A stretch of DNA of 64,000 bases from Psychrobacter sp. FDAARGOS_221 (GTDB taxonomy: Bacteria; Pseudomonadota; Gammaproteobacteria; Pseudomonadales; Moraxellaceae): the NCBI RefSeq assembly GCF_002313155.2, contig NZ_NWFK02000001.1:1240001-1304000 (forward strand). The letters are read 5' to 3'. The notes beneath the pieces were generated by a model, which saw nothing but the letters and a program-made list of their open reading frames with translations, was not told the DNA's origin and searched no databases. Shown here piece by piece: positions 8,988 through 20,023 of the stretch; within the stretch, counting starts at the first letter, position 1, and every line of letters starts with the position of its first letter. The translations under genes were made by a program, and so were the position numbers.

Positions 8988-9198
8988 GGGTAATATGCAG
9001 TTTTTATGTCGTCGCCAGCGCTTATATGACGTAGGATTTACATTTCAATAACATTAAATTTGTTATTTATTTTGCCCTACTCTACTCTGATTTTTACCGA
9101 TAATTAACTCACCCATCTTGTCTTAAAACAGACTTGAAACCAGTGATTCACTCATGCGGTTTAATCAGAATGGCTTAATTAAATAGTTAATAAGTCAC

Positions 9199-11136
9199 TT
9201 AATCAAGCACAATATCGTACTGCTCTTGGGTATATAGGTTCTCAACTTCAAAAGTAATCACTCTACCCAACAAGTACTCTAAATCAGCTACCGTGTCAGC
9301 CTCTGTGGTTAACAATAAGTCAATCACTGATGCATGCGCCACCACGGTAAACTTCTTCGGTGAGTTATAAGTACGCGCACAGCGCATAATCTCACGGAAA
9401 ATCTCAAAGCAGACAGTCTCAGCGGTCTTAATAAAGCCTTTACCGCCACAAGTATGGCAGGGCTCGCACAATTGCTGCTCAAGCGACTCTCGCGTACGCT
9501 TGCGCGTCATCTCGACTAATCCAAGCTCACTGACCTGAGTAATCTTAGTTTTGGCATAGTCCTGTGATAATTGGTGCTGCAAGCTCTCTAACACATCATC
9601 TTTGTGCTCTTGCTCTAGCATATCAATGAAATCAAGAATGATGATACCGCCTAGATTACGCAATCTAAGCTGTCTAGCAATGGCATGAGTGGCTTCTAGG
9701 TTGGTTTTGTATACCGTGTCCTCAAGCGAGCGACCGCCTACGAATGAGCCAGTGTTAACATCAATCGTGGTCATCGCTTCGGTTTGATCAATAATCAAGT
9801 AACCGCCTGATTTTAAATCTACCCGACGCTTTAACGCATCGCGCAAGTCCTCCTCTACCCGATGCACATCGAATAAAGGCTGCTCACCGGTATAGGCGAT
9901 GATTCGAGGATGGATAAAAGGCACAAACTCTTTGGCAAACTGACGTACCTCGTTATACATCCCTTCATGATCAACAATGACCTTTTCAGTATCTGGATGT
10001 ACCAAGTCTCGAATTGAGCGCAGTGGCAACGACAGCTCTTGATAAATCAATACCGCTGGTTGGCTACTGGTCGCTGAAACATCTTTGCGCGCTTGAATGG
10101 TGCGCCATAGCTGTACTAAGTAATAGATATCTTCTTCAAGCTTAACCACAGGCACACGCTCGGCTGCCGTCCTAGCAATCAGACCACCGGTTAGATTGAC
10201 GGTTTGCATCAGCTCTGATAATTCAGTCTTAAGGCGCAAGCGCTCTTCTTCATTATCAATACGCTGTGAAATACCGATATGTTCACTCGATGGCAAATAT
10301 ACCAAATAGCGTGACGGCAGCGAGATATTGGTTGTCAGTCTTGCGCCTTTGGTACCCAACTGATCTTTAGTAACTTGCACTAAGATTTTTTGACCTTCTT
10401 GCAGACGATACTGAATCAGTTCATGACGTGGCGGGTCAATCACTTGTCGTTCTTTATTGGGCTGCGGCTTACTGTCAGCCTGAGTGATGGCATTACCCAC
10501 AATATCAGGCGAAGCATCATCGGTTGTGGCCTCGCTTGCCCGATTGTCTCTAAGACTATGCTCGAGATTATCAGCCTCATCGGTCATTGCAGATTGCTTT
10601 TCACCTAACCCCTGCTCTGACATATTGTTTGAAGGGCTGTTTGAGACAGCACGATGCGGCGCATCTTGATTGGTTTGCTGGTTATTTAAACCTAAGTTTT
10701 GTGCTTGTGAATCACTGCCTGAGTCGGCTGTGGTATTTTGCTGACTAGAGTCATTAGCGTTGGTATCGGTTTTGGATTCGGTACTGGGATTTTCTGCAAT
10801 GTGTTCACAGCGATCAACCGGCATACTGGTTAGCACGCTCGGTTCATGCTTGGTAATGTGACGCACAGGCGCAGTATTATTTTCTATACTCGGTGGGGTG
10901 GCGCGAGACGGACGGCGCATGTCATTGACATGTAAAAACGCAGTACGCGATTGGCCGATATCAACAAAAGCCGCTTGCATACCTGGTAACACACGTACCA
11001 CAGTCCCTAAATATATATTGCCAACCAGACCTAACTTGTTATGACGCTCAATGTAAACTTCACTGGCCACACCGTTATTCAAAACAGCGACCCGAGACTC
11101 CATTGGGCTGACATTAATGAGTAGCTCTTCTGACAT
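9199..11136 (-). CDS. rng: Ribonuclease G (with large insert in S1 domain)
   Basis: RNase G is an endonuclease that matures the 16S rRNA 5' end and degrades mRNA. The start MSEELLINVSPMESRVAVL and the core are typical: LVGNIYLGTVVRVLPGMQAA (residues 36-55), LRLRNLGGIIILDFIDM, TIDVNTGSFVG, and the C-terminal zinc-link cysteines CEPCHTCGGKG. The product has 645 residues against about 489 in E. coli. The excess is a polar insert, about residues 78-235, rich in Asn, Gln, Ser, Thr and Asp, that splits the S1 RNA-binding domain; homology resumes at LIQYRLQEGQKILVQVTKDQ. The reading frame is uninterrupted, so it is probably a disordered loop. It is the last gene of the mre-maf-rng cluster. Confidence 0.96.
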   Translation of the reverse strand: MSEELLINVSPMESRVAVLNNGVASEVYIERHNKLGLVGNIYLGTVVRVLPGMQAAFVDIGQSRTAFLHVNDMRRPSRATPPSIENNTAPVRHITKHEPSVLTSMPVDRCEHIAENPSTESKTDTNANDSSQQNTTADSGSDSQAQNLGLNNQQTNQDAPHRAVSNSPSNNMSEQGLGEKQSAMTDEADNLEHSLRDNRASEATTDDASPDIVGNAITQADSKPQPNKERQVIDPPRHELIQYRLQEGQKILVQVTKDQLGTKGARLTTNISLPSRYLVYLPSSEHIGISQRIDNEEERLRLKTELSELMQTVNLTGGLIARTAAERVPVVKLEEDIYYLVQLWRTIQARKDVSATSSQPAVLIYQELSLPLRSIRDLVHPDTEKVIVDHEGMYNEVRQFAKEFVPFIHPRIIAYTGEQPLFDVHRVEEDLRDALKRRVDLKSGGYLIIDQTEAMTTIDVNTGSFVGGRSLEDTVYKTNLEATHAIARQLRLRNLGGIIILDFIDMLEQEHKDDVLESLQHQLSQDYAKTKITQVSELGLVEMTRKRTRESLEQQLCEPCHTCGGKGFIKTAETVCFEIFREIMRCARTYNSPKKFTVVAHASVIDLLLTTEADTVADLEYLLGRVITFEVENLYTQEQYDIVLD

Positions 11137-11580
11137 AGCAGACCTTTTTTATTTTTCAATAAGTTATTAAAGTAGTTTTTTTAAGTAATTTTTATAAATA
11201 TAGCAATCTTAGAAGTCGTTATGATAACTGTAGCTGGTTTAGCTGATGTATTATACCTGACATTATTACATTGTTATTTTATCTGAACTCTCGACCTTAT
11301 CTATAATCAAAGAATAAACAGATAAGAGATGAGGTCGTGAGTTAATAATGTCGTCAATTAATTGAATTAATATAGCTAACTAAGCTTAGCAAGGTTAACA
11401 GCATAACCGTTTAATAGTTAGTTTTAGATTTTCACTGATTATAGCAGTATAAGTACAAAGCGATATCAATAACAAGCTTATCCAGTAACCTTATGTAGCG
11501 ACTTCAAAATAATGTTGGTCTGTTATGTCAGAGGAGCAAGCACTGTAGACTTTGATTTCAATTGGCTTGCGAAGGCTGTA
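11137..11580. other. Intergenic region between maf and rng
   Basis: 444 AT-rich bases with no supported gene. They hold a minus-strand TATAAT (11255-11250) with a weak -35, about 110 bases before rng, and an imperfect inverted repeat: arms 11286-11302 and 11320-11343 (12-base outer arms with one mismatch plus 5 inner pairs). A 95-codon plus-strand frame running into maf antisense is not credible. Confidence 0.5.
11250..11255 (-). promoter_or_regulatory. Possible rng promoter -10 box
   Basis: Perfect TATAAT on the minus strand about 110 bases before the rng start; no good -35 at 16-18 bp. It would let rng be expressed apart from mre-maf. Confidence 0.35.
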
Positions 11581-12207
11581 TTAAACTATGTGTTGCTGCA
11601 TTTTATGAATCGCAGCAACCGTTTGCGCCAAAGGCAAGCCAACCACGTTAGAATAGCTGCCATTAATACGCTCAACCCACACCGAGCCTCTGCCTTGAAT
11701 GGCATAACCACCTGCTTTATCTTGAGGTTCGCCGGTGTCCCAATACGCTTGCATCGCCTGCTCATCAAGCTCTATAAACTGCACTTGTGTCTTTTCTAAC
11801 AATTGCTCTGAGGCGACAGTCTCACCCTGCTGATTAACTAAAGTCAGCTGCACAGCCGTCCAAATATTATGCTCAGTGCCAGACATTTGCTGCCACATGG
11901 CAAATGCATCTGCTTTATCCTTTGGCTTTACCAGAATATAGTGGTCATCGGCTAATACCCCGATGGTATCGGCTGTGATGATTAATCGTGATGAGTCGGC
12001 ATCTTTATCCTGATTGGTGGCTTTTGTTTGATAGTGTTGACACGCTTGCTGCGCCTTAGTCTCGACCATACGTACGATATAGTCTTGCGGTTTCTCGTTA
12101 GGCAAAATGGTTTCATCGACATCGACTGACAACGTACTAAAATCAATCGCTGCTAACGCCAACAACTGATGACGTCGAGGTGAGGTAGACGCAAGAATTA
12201 TATCCAT
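11581..12207 (-). CDS. maf: Maf-family nucleoside triphosphate pyrophosphatase
   Basis: Maf proteins hydrolyse non-canonical or excess NTPs to the monophosphate. The MreBCD-linked type (YhdE in E. coli) acts on dTTP and UTP, which makes this the likeliest subtype. The 208-residue product opens MDIILASTSPRRHQLL, the nucleotide-binding motif, with TADTIGVL near residues 78-85 and KAGGYAIQGRGSVWVERING near 163-182. Position between mreD and rng matches other gammaproteobacteria. It has two polar stretches (near residues 62-72 and 129-135) but no break. Confidence 0.93.
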   Translation of the reverse strand: MDIILASTSPRRHQLLALAAIDFSTLSVDVDETILPNEKPQDYIVRMVETKAQQACQHYQTKATNQDKDADSSRLIITADTIGVLADDHYILVKPKDKADAFAMWQQMSGTEHNIWTAVQLTLVNQQGETVASEQLLEKTQVQFIELDEQAMQAYWDTGEPQDKAGGYAIQGRGSVWVERINGSYSNVVGLPLAQTVAAIHKMQQHIV

Positions 12208-12423
12208 AAAATATCTCTTGTTAGGGCAAACAAAGGATGCAAATCAAAGTAGGAATTTAATCAGGACAGCCAGTTAGTACTTTAGTCACGCAGTAAGCGT
12301 AATGCAGAAACACAGTGGGAATACATACGATACTTACTGGGGTAATAGCTAAATTTATATACTGGCAGCTTAATGTGTACAATGTATTAAGAAGCGTCAA
12401 TGCAATACAGGACGCTAAACAAG

Positions 12424-12903
12424 CTAACGGATAAAGCGACCCAAAGCAGTGTGTACCAAAGGCCAGATAATAATACTAATAATTAAGCTTATCAGGGCTT
12501 GCCCATAAAAAATGTTTTGGGTTAAATACTGTATCAGCCATAGGGTTAGCTGAAATACGATCAAGCCAATGGTTGCCACTGTCCAAGCAATCGACAAATT
12601 CAAATCGCGCAAATAACGCCCGATAAAGCGAATAGCAAAGGCCACAATCACCGCTGAGAACGCTTGCTGTCCTAACCTGGTATCTAATAGCAAGTCTGCG
12701 ATAATGCCAATTATGAATGCGGTGCCCACGCCAACATAGCGAGGCTTATAAATAAGCCAAAAAATAAGCACCATAATCAGTGCTGTCGGTCGAAACACAG
12801 AGGCTTCTAGGCTTAATGGATAAATATTAACAATAGACGCAGCCACAAAGCTGGCAATGATACCAAGCACTACCTGTCCGGGACTTAAACGAGCTTTCAT
12901 CAT
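12424..12903 (-). CDS. mreD: Rod shape-determining protein MreD
   Basis: MreD is an inner-membrane part of the elongasome with MreB and MreC. The 159-residue product is almost entirely hydrophobic, with about five membrane segments (beginning VVLGIIASFVAASIVNIYPL and ALIMVLIFWLIYKP), matching the family length. The start could be either of two adjacent ATG codons (12903 or 12900). It lies between mreC and maf, with gaps of about 170 and 216 bases. Confidence 0.9.
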   Translation of the reverse strand: MMKARLSPGQVVLGIIASFVAASIVNIYPLSLEASVFRPTALIMVLIFWLIYKPRYVGVGTAFIIGIIADLLLDTRLGQQAFSAVIVAFAIRFIGRYLRDLNLSIAWTVATIGLIVFQLTLWLIQYLTQNIFYGQALISLIISIIIWPLVHTALGRFIR

Positions 12904-13073
12904 ATTATCAGTAGTGCCTATTTATCAGGTATGCTTATTTAGCAGGTATGCTTTAAAGACAATATAACTGTCAGCAGCGTCAGAGAGATAATTATCAATC
13001 TCGCTCATAACTCATAGCCAGTCAATAGTTGCTGTTAACGATTGAGTGCTATTACGCGAGACTTAAATAATGA

Positions 13074-13991
13074 TTATTCGCTAGGACGGCTGACTGGGAC
13101 GTATGGCGCATGGGTTAACTCTAACGAGCCGGTAAAGTTATCATCGGTATAGCTTGGCGCATTTTTGCTGTCTTGCATGATTAGCACATAAGAGCTATTG
13201 ATGAAGTCTGCTGCCGGTGCCACTTCGATATTCATGAAATTGTCGTTTTGCTCAGGGTTAATGTATTCAACCCGTCCGACACGATAACCTGCTGGGAAAC
13301 GACCACCTAGTCCAGAAGAAATCAATTCATCGCCTAAGCGGATATCCGAGGTCTTAAAGATATAGTCGAGCTTTAATGAGCTGGGTGAACCTTCGCCTGT
13401 GACGATCGCACGCTGACCGGTACGTCTTACGGTAACCGATACTGACTGTAATTCATCAGTAATCAATAATAGGCGACTGGTATTGGGATAGACATTGATA
13501 ATCTGACCCAGAATACCGTTTTCATCAATGGCAGTCTGCCCCACTTCGACCCCATCTTTGCTGCCTTTGTTAATCACCACAATCTGCTTCAGTGGATTGG
13601 TATCTGTACCGATTACTTGCGCCAAGTTTAAGTCGTATTGATCAGGCTTGGTCGTTGATAAAATACCCTGAAGACGCGCATTTTGTGCCAGCACATAATC
13701 TTGCTGCTGCAATTTGGCCTGCGCATGTAACAACTGAGCATGCAGTTGCACATTTTCACGGCGCAGTGACTCTTTGCTCATCATGGTGCCTTCTGCCCAA
13801 TGACTGACAAAGTTTGGGAAGACAGACATTTGATAAATAGGCTGCATAGCCGCATGACTGGTATCACGAACAGGCGTGAACCAGTCTGGGTTTTTGCTGT
13901 CTAATAACATCAAAATCATGGCCACTAATAGAACAGCGGCCGTTTTCTTTAAAGACAGACTTTGTTGTGCAAAAATGCTTATGGGGGGCAT
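13074..13991 (-). CDS. mreC: Rod shape-determining protein MreC
   Basis: MreC is a bitopic periplasmic scaffold that links MreB to the PBP2-RodA machinery. The 305-residue product has a short cytoplasmic start, one membrane segment near residues 15-33 (AAVLLVAMILMLL), a coiled coil near 70-105 (ENVQLHAQLLHAQAKLQQQD) and the beta-barrel MreC domain to about residue 275. It lies 71 bp after mreB. Confidence 0.94.
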   Translation of the reverse strand: MPPISIFAQQSLSLKKTAAVLLVAMILMLLDSKNPDWFTPVRDTSHAAMQPIYQMSVFPNFVSHWAEGTMMSKESLRRENVQLHAQLLHAQAKLQQQDYVLAQNARLQGILSTTKPDQYDLNLAQVIGTDTNPLKQIVVINKGSKDGVEVGQTAIDENGILGQIINVYPNTSRLLLITDELQSVSVTVRRTGQRAIVTGEGSPSSLKLDYIFKTSDIRLGDELISSGLGGRFPAGYRVGRVEYINPEQNDNFMNIEVAPAADFINSSYVLIMQDSKNAPSYTDDNFTGSLELTHAPYVPVSRPSE

Positions 13992-14062
13992 ACGACTCTT
14001 TCAAACTTATCAGTGACACACTGTACGAGCGTCATTAGCGACAAAACATGAATAACCCTGAA

Positions 14063-15142
<1,080 letters not shown>

Positions 15143-15321
15143 CTAAATAGCAAAGTTAGGTGCTAAATAGCATAGACCGACTCTCATAAAAGTGAGTTTG
15201 ACATACTAAAATATATTCTGAGGTATTGCCGAGCAGATATAAGCACACACTTTAACTAAAGTTAAGTATGACGACAAGAGAAAACCTAATTAAAGTCTAA
15301 TGAAATATTAAAGTGGCACAA

Positions 15322-15327
15322 ATTATA
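15322..15327 (-). promoter_or_regulatory. Possible mreB promoter -10 box
   Basis: Perfect TATAAT on the minus strand about 230 bases before mreB; -35 poor (TGATTT at 16 bp). Confidence 0.35.
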
Positions 15328-15945
15328 GCGCTTAATTGTCGATAAATCATGCAATTCTGTTAATTTTCATCTTTCTTTAGCAAACTAATTTGCAACATCT
15401 CATGTCAAAAGCAATTCTGCTCAAGCATTTTGGCCCCATAACTGAGACGGATGCCTGTAAGTTAAACCAATAACTTAAAAATTGCTAAGCCGCTACCCTC
15501 TAACAACTGAAAATAAAAACCAGTTGCTTTATAATACTGGCAATTAGCTATCGAGGATTGGCCGATCAGCTTACTATCAGGTTGATTAATCTGCTGTTAG
15601 GTTAATTAGACTGTTCACTGATCTAGATACTTTATAAACTCTAGATGCTTTCTAACTGTTTTAACAGCACTGGACTTTCTTTAAAGTGTTTCAGTCGGGC
15701 CTTATCGTTAATAACCATTAATCTTTTATAGCAATTAATGGCTTATAACAAGTAACAGTTAACAACGAACAGTCACTGGATAGCCAGTGCTTATATTTAT
15801 ATTTCATCATCTTATCTATCATATAGATAGTAATAAGTATTTAATAACACATATTTAATACCAAATACTAAGCAAATTACTAACGTTCTAAAAACCATCA
15901 TTAACAAATAACGCTTAAATAAGGCGTTAGTAACACAAGCACTGC

Positions 15946-15991
15946 GTATTAAAAGCAAATTGTGTATTAAAAGCAACCTATTTTAAAAGCA
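15946..15991. repeat. Short tandem repeat (18-bp period)
   Basis: GTATTAAAAGCAA occurs exactly at 15946-15958 and 15964-15976, with a degraded third unit to about 15991. It lies just before the gatC ribosome-binding site. Confidence 0.6.
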
Positions 15992-16045
15992 GGTTTTACA
16001 AGTAACCGGTAACATCACCCATTTTGAAGAAGGATATTTTGTTAT

Positions 16046-16384
16046 ATGACTACCAATAATGCACCTCAGGCAGATGCTGTTAATGATACGCAAGCAGATA
16101 GAATCTGTACTGCCGATATCTTGCAAGTCGCAAAACTTTCACATTTGGCTGTCGATGAAGCCGCTGCTGAGAACTTTGCTACTGACATCGACAAGATCTT
16201 AAACATGATGCAAACCCTTTCTAGCGTGGACACTGAGGGTTTAATGCCACTAGCCAACGTTCATGAAGCTGCGCAAAAACTGCGTGCCGATGTGCCTAAT
16301 GCCAATATTGATCGTGAATCGAATCAATCGGTCGCGCCTGCAGTGCAACAAGGCTTATATCTGGTACCTCAAGTTATTGAATAA
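16046..16384 (+). CDS. gatC: Asp/Glu-tRNA(Asn/Gln) amidotransferase subunit C
   Basis: GatC stabilises the GatA-GatB complex that converts mischarged Glu-tRNA(Gln) or Asp-tRNA(Asn) to the amidated form. The 112-residue product has an N-terminal polar extension of about 20 residues, then the GatC helices (DILQVAKLSHLAVDEAA near residues 24-40) and the belt segment ending VAPAVQQGLYLVPQVIE. GAAGGA lies upstream. It begins the gatCAB row on the plus strand. Confidence 0.95.
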   Translation: MTTNNAPQADAVNDTQADRICTADILQVAKLSHLAVDEAAAENFATDIDKILNMMQTLSSVDTEGLMPLANVHEAAQKLRADVPNANIDRESNQSVAPAVQQGLYLVPQVIE

Positions 16385-16626
16385 ATCAGTATTAATCTTA
16401 CTTAGCTGACATTGTATTTATACATTATATTTATTTAGCCGTTTAAAATTACCTATTTAACTGACTTAGCTTATAGTAATTAAGACTTATAGAAAACATC
16501 ATATAGAAATAGAAAACAAACGTCTTGATAATAAGTGCTTACGGGTTAAACGGATAAACAGCTAATAAACAGTCAAAACATATACATTACATTATCCCAT
16601 TCCAACAACTAAGATGGACACCCAAT

Positions 16627-18135
16627 ATGTCTGATTTACATCATTTATCCATAGCACAACTGATTGACGGCCTTGAAGGCCAACAGTTTAGTAGTGTTGA
16701 GTTGACCGACCATTTCTTAAAGCGTATCAATAGCTTAGATAAAGACATTAACAGTTTTATCACCCTTGATGAAGACGGTGCTCGCCAAGCTGCACAACAA
16801 GCAGACGACAAACGTCGCTCAGGTGATGACTTAAGCAATACACCTTTACTCGGTGTGCCTATGGCGCATAAAGACTTGTTTTGTACTAAAGGCGTGTTAA
16901 CTACCTCTGGTTCAAAAATGCTGCACAACTTCGTTTCACCTTATGACGCTACCATCGTGTCTAACATTCGTGATGCTGGTGCTGTCAGCTTAGGTAAGCT
17001 CAATATGGATGAGTTTGCGATGGGTTCGGACAACGAAAGCTCATTCTATGGCGCTGTACACAACCCTTGGGATACCAAACGTGTACCAGGTGGCTCATCG
17101 GGTGGTTCTGCCGCTGCTGTTGCTGCCGGTTTTGTACCCTTTGCAACGGGTAGTGACACTGGTGGTTCGATTCGTCAGCCTGCCTCATTCTGTGGCCTGA
17201 CTGGCATGAAACCAACTTATGGCCGTGTTTCTCGCTTTGGTATGATTGCTTATGCCTCAAGCTTTGATCAGGCTGGTACTTTTGGCCGCTCTGCTCAAGA
17301 CTGTGCGTATCTACTACAACCAATGGCTGGTTATGACCCACGTGATGCAACCTCAATCGACCGTGAAGTACCAAACTATGTGGCCGATCTACAAACAGCG
17401 GCTGAGAAAGCAGATGCTGACAAGCCATTTGCTGGACTGCGTATCGGGGTAGCAAAAGAATACTTTGGTTCAGGTTTAGACTCAGAAGTTGAATCTACAG
17501 TACGTGCCGCTTTAAAACAGTACGAAGATTTGGGCGCAACCATTGTTGAAGTGAACATCACAGACCCAGAAATCACCCTGGCTACCTACTACATGTTGGC
17601 GCCAGCAGAAGCATCTTCTAACCTATCTCGCTTTGATGGTGTCCGCTTTGGTTATCGCTGCGAAGAGCCAGAAGACTTGGCTGATCTGTACACACGTAGC
17701 CGCTCTGAAGGCTTTGGTACTGAAGTACAGCGTCGTATCTTAATGGGTACTTATGCCCTATCTGCCGGCTACTTTGATGCTTACTATACTAAGGCGCAAA
17801 AGGTACGTCGCGTGATCTTAGAAGACTTCAAAAAAGCATTTGAATCTTGTGATGTGATCGCCAGTCCGACAGCACCTACCGCAGCGTACGAGCTGAATAC
17901 AGCATTAGACCCAGTGACGATGTATCTGGGCGACGTGTACACCATTGGTGTTAACTTAGCCGGTCTACCGGCCATTAGCATGCCAGCTGGCTTTAACCAA
18001 GCAGGCCTACCGGTTGGCTTACAGCTGATCGGCAATCACTGGGATGACAGCAAGCTATTAACCACAGCGCACCTGTTCCAACAACATACGGATTATCATA
18101 CGAAGCTATCGCCTGTGGCACAGACTACGGTTTAG
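16627..18135 (+). CDS. gatA: Glutamyl-tRNA(Gln) amidotransferase subunit A
   Basis: GatA is the glutaminase subunit, releasing ammonia for transfer to the tRNA-bound amino acid. The 502-residue product has the amidase-signature Ser-Ser-Lys triad region: [10 protein letters not shown] near residues 80-89 (catalytic Lys), [16 protein letters not shown] near 154-169, and [16 protein letters not shown] near 175-190. It follows gatC after 242 bases and precedes gatB by about 80. Confidence 0.97.
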   Translation: MSDLHHLSIAQLIDGLEGQQFSSVELTDHFLKRINSLDKDINSFITLDEDGARQAAQQADDKRRSGDDLSNTPLLGVPMAHKDLFCTKGVLTTSGSKMLHNFVSPYDATIVSNIRDAGAVSLGKLNMDEFAMGSDNESSFYGAVHNPWDTKRVPGGSSGGSAAAVAAGFVPFATGSDTGGSIRQPASFCGLTGMKPTYGRVSRFGMIAYASSFDQAGTFGRSAQDCAYLLQPMAGYDPRDATSIDREVPNYVADLQTAAEKADADKPFAGLRIGVAKEYFGSGLDSEVESTVRAALKQYEDLGATIVEVNITDPEITLATYYMLAPAEASSNLSRFDGVRFGYRCEEPEDLADLYTRSRSEGFGTEVQRRILMGTYALSAGYFDAYYTKAQKVRRVILEDFKKAFESCDVIASPTAPTAAYELNTALDPVTMYLGDVYTIGVNLAGLPAISMPAGFNQAGLPVGLQLIGNHWDDSKLLTTAHLFQQHTDYHTKLSPVAQTTV

Positions 18136-18219
18136 AGCTCGGTCTTAGCCGATAAATAGTTGTCATAATATTTTGCATAATAGATTTTAAATTTTAATCA
18201 TTTAGTGATAGGAAAAAGT

Positions 18220-19725
18220 ATGAGCGAGTTCCGTGAAATAGAGACGCGTAAAGAACTACTGGTCGATGGCTATGAGGTCGTGATTGGTATCGAAATTCAT
18301 TGCCAATTAAACACCCAAAGTAAGATCTTTTCGAATGCCTCAACCCAGTTTGGTAATGAGCCAAATACACAGGCCAATATTGTTGATCTAGGTCTACCTG
18401 GTGTGCTGCCAGTATTGAATGAAGGCGTGATTGAGCGCGCGTTAAAGTTCGGTATTGGTATCAATGCTGAGCTTGGCATGCTAAACACCTTTGACCGTAA
18501 AAACTATTTTTATCCTGACTTGCCAAAAGGCTACCAAATCACGCAGATGGCGCATCCAATCGTTGGTAAAGGCTACATCGATGTGGTGGTCAACGAAGAC
18601 GAGAAGAATGAATACAAAAAGCGCATTGGCGTTACCCGTGGTCACTTAGAAGAAGATGCGGGTAAATCTGTACATGATGCAGTTGCTGGTATGACTGGGG
18701 TTGACTTAAACCGTGCTGGCACCCCTTTAATTGAGATTGTGTCTGAGCCAGACATGCGTTCAGCCAGTGAAGCAGTGGCGTATATCAAAGCCATTCACCA
18801 GTTAGTAACATGGCTAGATATTTCAGATGCCATCATGGCAGAAGGCTCATTCCGCTGTGACTGTAACGTGTCTGTGCGTCAGCCAGGTGAAGCCTTCGGT
18901 ACCCGTACTGAGCTGAAAAACTTAAACTCATTCCGCAACATCGAAAATGCGATTAAGCGTGAAATCGAGCGTCAAATTGATATCATCGAAGACGGCGGTA
19001 AAGTGGTTCAAGCAACTATGTTGTATGATCCAGACGCAGATGAAACGCGTATCATGCGCACCAAAGAAGATGCCGATGATTATCGCTACTTCCCAGATCC
19101 AGATTTGTTACCAGTGCATATTGATCAAGCCACAGTCGATGCAATCCGTGACAGTATGCCTGAGCTGCCTGTAACTCGTCGTGCCCGCTTTGAAGAAGCA
19201 TTGGGTCTGTCTGAGTATGACGCGCGCATCTTAACCGGTAGCCGTGAGTTGGCCGATTATTATGAAACTGTGTTAGAAGCCGTTGGAACTGAGCATGCAA
19301 AACTGACCGCAAACTGGGTAATGGGTGACTTACTGGGTGCGTTGAATAAAGACGACAAAACCATCAGCGATTCCCCTATCAGTGAAGTACAGTTAGCTGG
19401 CTTGTTGAAGCGCTTAAACGATAATACGCTGTCAGGCAAATTAGCCAAACAGGTCTTTACCGCTTTATATGACGGTGAAGGTGGCGATGATGCAGACGCT
19501 GCTGACAAAATCATTGAAGCCAAAGGCTTGAAGCAAGAAACCGATACCGGTGCGATTAAAGCCATGGTTGAAGAAGTGATTGCCAATAATCAGGCGATGG
19601 TTGACGAGTATAAAGGCGGTAAGGAAAAGGCCTTTAACGGTCTGGTCGGTCAGGTGATGAAAGCCAGCCGTGGTAAGGCCAACCCGCAACAGGTGAACCA
19701 GATCCTAAAAGAGTTATTGGGTTAG
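18220..19725 (+). CDS. gatB: Aspartyl/glutamyl-tRNA amidotransferase subunit B
   Basis: GatB activates the tRNA-bound Glu or Asp with ATP and receives ammonia from GatA. The start used is ATG 18220 ([20 protein letters not shown]), with AGGA 6 bases upstream; an in-frame GTG five codons earlier would swallow that box. The product is about 501 residues with [20 protein letters not shown] near residues 20-39 and [16 protein letters not shown] near 207-222 (zinc/active-site region), plus the C-terminal YqeY-like tail for tRNA binding. Confidence 0.97.
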   Translation: MSEFREIETRKELLVDGYEVVIGIEIHCQLNTQSKIFSNASTQFGNEPNTQANIVDLGLPGVLPVLNEGVIERALKFGIGINAELGMLNTFDRKNYFYPDLPKGYQITQMAHPIVGKGYIDVVVNEDEKNEYKKRIGVTRGHLEEDAGKSVHDAVAGMTGVDLNRAGTPLIEIVSEPDMRSASEAVAYIKAIHQLVTWLDISDAIMAEGSFRCDCNVSVRQPGEAFGTRTELKNLNSFRNIENAIKREIERQIDIIEDGGKVVQATMLYDPDADETRIMRTKEDADDYRYFPDPDLLPVHIDQATVDAIRDSMPELPVTRRARFEEALGLSEYDARILTGSRELADYYETVLEAVGTEHAKLTANWVMGDLLGALNKDDKTISDSPISEVQLAGLLKRLNDNTLSGKLAKQVFTALYDGEGGDDADAADKIIEAKGLKQETDTGAIKAMVEEVIANNQAMVDEYKGGKEKAFNGLVGQVMKASRGKANPQQVNQILKELLG

Positions 19726-19748
19726 GCTGCTGTCACACCGATAGCTAC

Positions 19749-19776
19749 TTGCATTATTTTTAATAATGAGTAAAAT
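19749..19776 (+). promoter_or_regulatory. Promoter of the tRNA-Pro gene
   Basis: TTGCAT (19749-19754), a 16-bp spacer and TAAAAT (19771-19776), about 11 bases before the mature tRNA 5' end. Confidence 0.6.
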
Positions 19777-19787
19777 AGTCTGACCAT

Positions 19788-19864
19788 CGGGGCGTAGCGC
19801 AGTCTGGTAGCGCACTACACTGGGGGTGTAGTGGTCGCAGGTTCAAATCCTGCCGTTCCGACCA
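19788..19864 (+). tRNA. tRNA-Pro (anticodon GGG)
   Basis: 77-base cloverleaf. Acceptor CGGGGCG pairs with CGTTCCG (two G-U pairs). The anticodon stem CTACA/TGTAG encloses the loop CTGGGGG, giving anticodon GGG. The T arm is GCAGG-TTCAAAT-CCTGC and the 3' end is ACCA, encoded. It reads CCC and CCU proline codons. It is followed at once by an intrinsic terminator. tRNA 3' ends are common integration sites, and an accessory patch begins just downstream, but I found no repeated attachment core. Confidence 0.95.
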
Positions 19865-19876
19865 AACAACATATTA

Positions 19877-19910
19877 GGGCTGACCGTCATTGACCGTCAG
19901 CCCTTTTTTT
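19877..19910 (+). terminator. Intrinsic terminator after tRNA-Pro
   Basis: GGGCTGAC (19877-19884) and GTCAGCCC (19896-19903) form an 8-bp GC-rich stem followed by seven T. Confidence 0.9.
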
Positions 19911-20023
19911 ATAAAGGAATGAAAGGAACTGTGGAATATACATTATCCTAATAAAGCCATAATAACCTGCCTTCATTGTTGGTATTAAAAATATTTACCA
20001 AAACACTCACTAGAGCAAAGCTT

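Noticed and set aside
16641-17576. Antisense frames of 60-150 codons inside gatA, including a His/Gln-rich one
   Set aside because: Shadows of the gatA coding frame; composition mirrors its codons.
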